DNA from: Elusimicrobia bacterium RIFCSPLOWO2_12_FULL_59_9
GTDB lineage: Bacteria; Elusimicrobiota; Elusimicrobia; O2-12-FULL-59-9
DNA: 9,835 nucleotides
Direction: 5' to 3'
Assembly (NCBI GenBank): GCA_001800185.1
Contig: MGUX01000021.1
Location: 1 to 9,835, forward strand
Shown: positions 5,906 to 9,835 of the stretch, piece by piece
How the letters are laid out: each line of letters opens with the position of its first letter
Position numbering within the stretch: position 1 is the first letter of the stretch
Position numbers and translations under genes: made by a program
The notes under the pieces: model-generated
Databases searched by the model: none
Told to the model about the DNA's origin: nothing
What the model saw: the letters and a program-made list of their open reading frames with translations, nothing else

Positions 5906-6952
5906 TCATGGATACAGCCTCACTTGGTACTTGGGGGTCGGGTCGGGCCAGATTTGGCCTCCCGCGATTTGAATTTTCGAGTGGACGACGGCGTCATGGT
6001 GCATTTCCCTTACGAATTTGATGCCGAAGTAATTATCCGGCACGTCCCAGCGCTGCAGGATGCTGATGCCTTTGGCGAATTTTGAGAGCAGCTTATTGTC
6101 CACCGTCGTCATCTGAAACAACTGTTCGGGGTCGTCGTACTGAAGGACGTAGGACGTCGGATAATAATAGGTATATTGATCGGTGTTGCAGTCCCCCGGC
6201 ATATTCCGGGTGCCGTCCCTGCGGCAGGTGTAAAATATGGTGTTGATCTCCAAAAAATGCATTTTTGTGTCGTCCTCCAAATTCGGGATGGCTCGGGAGG
6301 CCCGCCAAGCGTTGCGGGCGGGTTCGGTGGTGTTTAAGTGGTAGGATTTGGTGAAAAAATCATGCTTTTCGGTAATTTTCTTGTTGACCGCCGCCTGGGC
6401 GGACTGAACCTGATACAAGAGCTGAAAAAGCTGATTGAAAATGTTCTTGTACTGGTAAACGTTTTCATCCACCAGCCAGTGAGCCTCTCGCTGTTGGGAG
6501 GTAAACAATGTCAGGTTTTGCACTCCCGGCTCCGGGTCCTCGTCGTTGATGCCCGGCCGGATGGCGTCGTTGTAGCGGATTTTCCAGACCTGCTCCTCGT
6601 CCAGTTCGGCGCCTCCCGACCCCTCCCCTTTGGGAAAAGCGCCGTTTTCATATAAAGCATCGAAGACGTTCAGAGACTGATTGCTTTTGCCTTCCCCGGA
6701 GACCACCTCCTGGCCGAAGGCTTCTTGAAAGACGCGCCAAACAAAGGCGCCGTTGACGTAGGCGGTGCGGTTTAGAAAATCCGAGTATTGGGTCAGTTCG
6801 ACGAAAGAGGCGGAGTCTACGGCGAATTGATGCCGGATTTTTTCCCGTGAGATAACGAAGGTTTCAAACAAGAGATAGATGAAAAGCACCAAGGAAGGCA
6901 GGATGATGACGGACGGAACGACCAATTGCCCGCGGTTGTTGAGCTTGAACAT
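5906..6952 (-). CDS. TadG/TadE-like pilus-assembly-type membrane protein
   Basis: The 348-residue protein starts with a short leader, Met-Phe-Lys-Leu-Asn-Asn-Arg-Gly-Gln, and a single hydrophobic helix at about 11-33. An Ala-Val-Asp-Ser-Ala-Ser-Phe segment and Leu-Asn-Arg-Thr-Ala-Tyr-Val-Asn come next. These correspond to the Ala-Asp-Ala-Ala and Leu-Asn-x-x-Ala-Tyr-x-Asn patterns of TadG/TadE-like proteins, which sit in the inner membrane with a large outer domain. The rest is unrecognised, Tyr-rich near 235-275, with two cysteines (Cys-Arg-Arg...Gly-Asp-Cys) that could form a disulfide. Unlike the TadE-like neighbour, position +5 after the leader Gly is not Glu, so prepilin processing is doubtful. 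The start at 6952 has no clear ribosome-binding site because a tandem repeat runs to within one base of the ATG. It is followed by element A and the TadE-like gene, probably on one transcript. Confidence 0.85.
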   Translation of the reverse strand: MFKLNNRGQLVVPSVIILPSLVLFIYLLFETFVISREKIRHQFAVDSASFVELTQYSDFLNRTAYVNGAFVWRVFQEAFGQEVVSGEGKSNQSLNVFDALYENGAFPKGEGSGGAELDEEQVWKIRYNDAIRPGINDEDPEPGVQNLTLFTSQQREAHWLVDENVYQYKNIFNQLFQLLYQVQSAQAAVNKKITEKHDFFTKSYHLNTTEPARNAWRASRAIPNLEDDTKMHFLEINTIFYTCRRDGTRNMPGDCNTDQYTYYYPTSYVLQYDDPEQLFQMTTVDNKLLSKFAKGISILQRWDVPDNYFGIKFVREMHHDAVVHSKIQIAGGQIWPDPTPKYQVRLYP

Positions 6953-6953
6953 A

Positions 6954-7082
6954 AGCGTGCTTGCACCCTACGCAGAGCTTCGGGTACTAGCCGGGAGGCA
7001 TAGGCCTCCAGCGTGCTTGCACCCTTCACGGTGCTTCGGGTACTAGCCGGGAGGCCAGAGGCCCCCAGCGTGCTTGCACCCC
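6954..7082. repeat. Tandem 56-57 bp repeat, about 2.3 copies, upstream of the TadG-like gene
   Basis: AGCGTGCTTGCACCC starts at 6954, 7010 and 7067, so units are 56 and 57 bp; the third copy is truncated after about 15 bases. Each full unit has the shared blocks GCTTCGGGTACTAGCCGG and GGAGGC/GGCCTCC around a variable 8-base segment. Within the units, GGAGGC-ATAG-GCCTCC (6994-7009) is a perfect stem and the second copy keeps it with one mismatch. ACCC...GGGT can also pair. The array ends at the TadG-like start codon, so it forms most of that gene's leader. Confidence 0.85.
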
Positions 7083-7089
7083 TCTCCTT

Positions 7090-7095
7090 TATATA
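7090..7095 (-). promoter_or_regulatory. Possible -10 box (TATATA) for the TadG-like gene
   Basis: An AT-rich island lies between element B and the tandem repeats. It contains TATATA/TATAAA on the minus strand, about 140 bases before the TadG-like ATG. No good -35 is visible 16-18 bases upstream (only a T-rich run), so this is a weak call. Confidence 0.25.
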
Positions 7096-7142
7096 GCAGG
7101 AAATTGTTAAAAAATCGAGACCTAAATCTTTAAGGCGGGGGG

Positions 7143-7273
7143 CAGTGGTCGAGTGGTCGAGTGGTCGCGGGAAGAGCGGACATGTTTCGAACGCGCGACG
7201 ACCGGATGACTTCGTTCCCGACGACTTGATCACTTGATCACTGGATAACTTGATCACTTGCCACTTTACCACT
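7143..7273. repeat. Element B: shorter copy of the 8-bp palindromic repeat element
   Basis: Plus-strand reading: three copies of GTGGTCGA (7143-7167), then a core of about 50 bases containing GGAAGA-x2-GG and a CGCGCGACG block similar to element A's core. The right arm (about 7221-7273) has ACTTGATC copies. Both elements also share GACTTCGTTCC or ATCACTTCGTTCC to the right of the core. Its right end is about three bases from the stop codon of the response regulator, the same placement as element A behind the TadG-like gene. Confidence 0.8.
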
Positions 7274-7276
7274 TCT

Positions 7277-7987
7277 CTATACTCCCGTATGCCTGTCATC
7301 CTCCGCCGAAATGAGACCCATCTCGATGCCCTTGACCACCGCTTCGGTGCGGTTGCTGACCTCCAGCTTCTGAAAAATGGAGTTGAGGTGGTTTTTGACG
7401 GTTTTGACGCTGCAGGTGAGCGCGGCGGCGATTTCTTTGTTGCTTTGTCCCTTGCCCAGCAGGCTCAAAACGCGGATTTCCGTCTTGGTCAGGGCGACCA
7501 AGGAAGCCTCCAGGGTGGCGCGTCCCATGGAACGGAGGCCCTGGATAAGTTTGCCCATCACGTTTTGAGGAATCATGACGCCTTCATTGGCGAAGGTTTT
7601 GAGCGCGTTGACCATTTCCACGGCGGGCAGCATCTTGGAGAGATAGCCGTTGGCGCCGGCCTGGACGGACTCCATCACGTGGGCGTCGTCTTCGAAACTG
7701 GAAAGGATGATAACATTGGTGTTGGGGCATTCCTTGCGGATCACGCGGGTCGCCTGAATGCCGTCCAACTGGGGCAGCTTGATGTCCATTAAAATGACGT
7801 TGGGACGCAGCTTTTTCGCCATGCTGATGGCTTCGGGGCCGTTGGCGGCCTCGCCCACCACCTCGATATAGCGGCTCTCGTTCTCCAAAAGGTCTTTCAA
7901 CCCTTCCCGGAAAAGGGTTTGGTCGTCGGCGATCAAAACCGTCAGTTTCCCTTTTTTGGCCTTGGCGGCCTTTTTGACCTGTTTCAT
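7277..7987 (-). CDS. NarL/FixJ-family response regulator (receiver + LuxR-type HTH)
   Basis: The 236-residue protein has a Lys-rich N-terminal extension of about 14 residues, then a receiver domain (about 15-133). The acidic pocket is Asp21-Asp22, the phospho-acceptor Asp68, the switch Ser96/Ser97, and the conserved Lys118. After a linker, a LuxR-type helix-turn-helix spans about 164-225, with Leu-Thr-x-x-Glu-x-x-Val-Leu, Ser-Asn-Lys-Glu-Ile-Ala and Val-Lys-Thr-Val-Lys-Asn-His. All key residues are present, so it should be a phosphorylation-dependent DNA-binding regulator in the cytoplasm. The ATG at 7987 follows a GGGGGA site eight bases upstream. It lies 83 bases after the receiver-kinase gene, which is a plausible partner. 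Its targets are unknown; the pilin-like and Gly-rich genes downstream are candidates by position only. Confidence 0.95.
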   Translation of the reverse strand: MKQVKKAAKAKKGKLTVLIADDQTLFREGLKDLLENESRYIEVVGEAANGPEAISMAKKLRPNVILMDIKLPQLDGIQATRVIRKECPNTNVIILSSFEDDAHVMESVQAGANGYLSKMLPAVEMVNALKTFANEGVMIPQNVMGKLIQGLRSMGRATLEASLVALTKTEIRVLSLLGKGQSNKEIAAALTCSVKTVKNHLNSIFQKLEVSNRTEAVVKGIEMGLISAEDDRHTGV

Positions 7988-8028
7988 AAATAAATTCCCC
8001 CTGCCTAGCCCTCTGGAAAAGCGAATAG

Positions 8029-8047
8029 TCCGCTAAATCTTAGCGGA
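8029..8047 (-). other. Perfect 8-bp hairpin between receiver-kinase and regulator genes
   Basis: TCCGCTAA and TTAGCGGA flank a 3-base loop. The hairpin lies about 41 bases before the response regulator start and 23 bases after the upstream stop codon. There is no long T run on the transcribed strand, so it may partially uncouple the two genes, act as a leader structure, or bind a regulator. Confidence 0.5.
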
Positions 8048-8070
8048 TTTGTGCAATCGGCGCAAGCACG

Positions 8071-9207
8071 TCAATGGATGACCGCGGCGGTTTGGCGCAG
8101 CGGCAAAGTGAAATGAAAAACGGCCCCGTGGCCGATGCCCGCGCTTTCAACCCAAATCTTTCCTCCATGCCCCTGGAGAATCTCCTTGGCGATGGAAAGC
8201 CCCAGCCCCATGCGGCCTCGCGGCGAGTCGCTTTTGGCCGCCTGGTAAAAGCTCTCAAAGAGGCGCTTCGCTTCGGCGGGGTCGATGCCTTCGCCCGTGT
8301 CGGCGACCGACACCTGCACGCTCTCCTTGCCGTCCAGCGCCGCCCGGATTTTGATGCTGCCGCCCCGGCGCGTGTGGCGGATGGCGTTTTCCAGGAGATT
8401 TAAAAGCACTTGGCCCAGACGCCTTTTATCGGCGACCACGGCCGGAAGAGGCGCCTGCACTTCCGCCGTCAAGGCGATATTTTTGTGCCCCGCGCGAAGC
8501 CGCGGCGCGGGCAGAATCTCATCTAAAAACTTTTGGAGGTCTACCTGTCCTTTTTCCAGCCGCAGCTTGCCCTGCTCGATGGCGGCCCAATCGACAAGGT
8601 CCTCGATGAGCCGCGACAACTGGGCGATGCCGGAATGGATGAAATCGACGTTCTTTTTTTGCGTCTGGGAGGGCTGGATGGACGCCCCCAGCATCTCAAA
8701 GCTCAGTTGCAGCGTCATCAGGGAATTGGACAGGTCATGGGAAGCCATCGACAGAAACTTGGACTTCATGCTGTCGAAGGTCACCAACTGCCGGTTGGCG
8801 CGGGTGAGGTCGGCGATGAGGCGCTTGTTTTCCCGCTCAAGCTGCAGCTTGTTGAGCGCCTTATGGATGGCCATCTTTAAATAGATGATGTCGACGGGCT
8901 TGACGAGAAAGTCGGCCACCGATTCCTGGATGGCCTTTAGGGCGGTGTCCAGGGATGCGTGCGCCGTCATCATCAAAATCTGGCACTCCTGATTGATCTG
9001 GCGAATTTGATGGATGACCTCGATGCCGGTCTTATCCGCCAGGTTGTAGTCCATCAAGATGATGTCGAAGCTGTTGGACACCACCGCCTGCATCGCTCCC
9101 TCTCCGGAGGCGGCTTCCACCACGCGGTAATCCTCCATTTCCAGCAGGTCGCGCAAGGTGTCGCGCAGGTTGTTGTCGTCGTCGCAAATCAGGATATTGG
9201 CCTGCAT
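8071..9207 (-). CDS. Receiver-histidine kinase hybrid (REC-HisKA-HATPase_c)
   Basis: The 378-residue protein has no membrane segment. Residues 1-120 form a receiver domain with Asp9-Asp11, phospho-acceptor Asp53, Thr81 and Lys103-Pro104. A short coiled linker (about 120-145) leads to the HisKA dimerisation domain, with the H box Ser-His-Asp-Leu and phospho-accepting His157. The ATPase domain has the N box Asn270-Leu-Leu-Glu-Asn-Ala, G1 box Asp303-Thr-Gly-Glu-Gly and G2 box Gly334-Leu-Gly-Leu-Ser. It is thus a complete cytoplasmic kinase whose input is itself a receiver, suited to the middle of a phosphorelay. The start at 9207 is preceded by GAGG overlapping the stop codon of the kinase gene upstream, 11 bases away, so the two are probably co-translated. 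The regulator at 7277-7987 is the likely output, by position. Confidence 0.95.
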   Translation of the reverse strand: MQANILICDDDNNLRDTLRDLLEMEDYRVVEAASGEGAMQAVVSNSFDIILMDYNLADKTGIEVIHQIRQINQECQILMMTAHASLDTALKAIQESVADFLVKPVDIIYLKMAIHKALNKLQLERENKRLIADLTRANRQLVTFDSMKSKFLSMASHDLSNSLMTLQLSFEMLGASIQPSQTQKKNVDFIHSGIAQLSRLIEDLVDWAAIEQGKLRLEKGQVDLQKFLDEILPAPRLRAGHKNIALTAEVQAPLPAVVADKRRLGQVLLNLLENAIRHTRRGGSIKIRAALDGKESVQVSVADTGEGIDPAEAKRLFESFYQAAKSDSPRGRMGLGLSIAKEILQGHGGKIWVESAGIGHGAVFHFTLPLRQTAAVIH

Positions 9208-9218
9208 GGCCTAGGGCC

Positions 9219-9835
9219 TCACTTCTCGGCCGGTTTGAGCTCCGCGGTGGGGCTCAGGCGGCTGGCGATGGGCAGGTAAAGATGGAAAACCGTCCCTTTT
9301 CCCACGGCGCTTTTGACCTCGACCTTGCCGCGGTGATGGTCGATCACCTTCTTGACGACGGCAAGTCCAAGCCCCGTGCCGCGCGCCTTCGTGGTGAAAA
9401 AGGGCGTGAAAATTTTCTCCAAAACATCCTTGGGGATTCCCGATCCGCTGTCGGCCACGCCGATGCAGAGCCAGTCGTTGATTTGACGCGTGTCGAACTT
9501 GATCACTCCGCCGCCCGGCATGACCTCGATGGCGTTGCCAATGAGATTGCGCAGGACCTGCTTCATTTCGTCGGCGTCTATATTGACGGTGACTTCCTGG
9601 TCCGCGTACTCCTTGAGCACCTGGATATTGCCGGGAATTGGATAAGAAGAAAGTATCTCCTCCATAAACTGATTGATGCGGTGGGGCTCCAGCTTCAGCT
9701 CCCGTTGCCGGGCGAAGGTGAGAATTTCGCTGATGATGCCGTTGGCCTGCTGAATCTCGGACTCGATGATGGCCAGATGCTTGGTGATCTTGGGGTCGAT
9801 CTTGATCTCGCCGGCGGAGAGCTTGGCCTTGATGA
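9219..9835 (-). CDS. Histidine kinase, C-terminal part (N-terminus outside window)
   Basis: The open frame enters from the window edge with no start needed inside it; about 205 residues are visible. The first 55 residues are the second helix of a HisKA-type dimerisation domain (Ile-Glu-Ser-Glu-Ile...Ile-Leu-Thr-Phe-Ala-Arg), so the phospho-accepting His should lie just beyond position 9835. The ATPase domain is complete: N box Asn-Leu-Ile-Gly-Asn-Ala, G1 box Asp-Ser-Gly-Ser-Gly-Ile-Pro, F box Phe-Thr-Pro-Phe-Phe-Thr-Thr-Lys, and G2 box Gly-Thr-Gly-Leu-Gly-Leu. The Phe-Phe-Thr-Thr-Lys and Ile-x-Glu-Ile-Leu-x-Phe-Ala-Arg style is typical of NtrB/PAS-type kinases. Any sensor domain is outside the window. 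An ATG at 9665 is internal and not the true start. It probably passes phosphate to the receiver of the next protein. Confidence 0.93.
   Translation of the reverse strand, partial: IKAKLSAGEIKIDPKITKHLAIIESEIQQANGIISEILTFARQRELKLEPHRINQFMEEILSSYPIPGNIQVLKEYADQEVTVNIDADEMKQVLRNLIGNAIEVMPGGGVIKFDTRQINDWLCIGVADSGSGIPKDVLEKIFTPFFTTKARGTGLGLAVVKKVIDHHRGKVEVKSAVGKGTVFHLYLPIASRLSPTAELKPAEK

Noticed and set aside
5666..7273. CRISPR array
   Set aside because: The repeats are 8 bp or 56-57 bp in direct tandem, without unique spacers of constant length, and no cas gene is present.
6817..7299. Minus-strand open frame of 160 codons across the leader of the TadG-like gene
   Set aside because: It overlaps the TadG-like start in another frame and consists mainly of translated tandem repeats and element B. 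No recognisable domain or ribosome-binding site.
7253..7792. Plus-strand His/Asp-rich frame opposite the response regulator
   Set aside because: Antisense shadow of a well-supported NarL/FixJ regulator.
8029..8047. Intrinsic terminator of the receiver-kinase gene
   Set aside because: The stem is perfect, but the transcribed strand lacks the T run needed for a classical terminator. Kept only as a hairpin.

Overview
All supported genes in this window lie on the minus strand, so transcription runs from position 9835 towards position 1. The DNA is moderately GC-rich. It encodes two-component regulators, TadE/TadG-like (type IV pilin-like) membrane proteins, and a set of long glycine/alanine/lysine-rich single-anchor or multi-pass membrane proteins that I do not recognise. 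This mix suggests an environmental, didermic, uncultured lineage. Elusimicrobiota or a similar candidate phylum is my guess from the style of the proteins only; no rRNA or marker gene is present to confirm it.

Layout in transcription order. (1) 9835-7277 is a signalling cluster: the C-terminal part of a histidine kinase (9219-9835), a receiver + HisKA + ATPase protein (8071-9207), and a NarL/FixJ-type response regulator (7277-7987). The first two are 11 bases apart. An 8-bp perfect hairpin lies in the gap before the third. (2) 7273-6953 holds no gene. It contains a palindromic repeat element built from 8-mers (element B), then an AT-rich stretch, then 2.3 tandem copies of a 56-57 bp repeat that runs up to the next start codon. 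(3) 6952-5191 holds a TadG-like protein and a TadE-like pseudopilin. They are separated by a second, larger copy of the 8-mer element (element A), which reads in frame into the TadE leader. (4) 5102-4041 is a Gly/Ser-rich anchored protein with its own promoter. (5) 4040-2440 looks like an accessory segment: nested inverted repeats, a membrane-anchored FAM173/ANTKMT-like methyltransferase, and a Phd/YefM-RelE/ParE toxin-antitoxin pair with its own promoter. (6) 2266-1 holds two more low-complexity membrane proteins 27 bases apart behind one promoter. The last runs off the window.

How the parts may work together (inference): the kinases and NarL-type regulator could control the pilin-like and Gly-rich envelope genes just downstream. 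The TadE/TadG-like proteins would be inserted in the inner membrane, with possible processing of the TadE-like one by a prepilin peptidase. The Gly-rich proteins would be anchored alongside, and the small methyltransferase could modify lysine-rich partners. The most distinctive features are the two 8-mer palindromic elements, each beginning a few bases after a stop codon, and the apparent takeover of both pilin-like gene starts by repeats.
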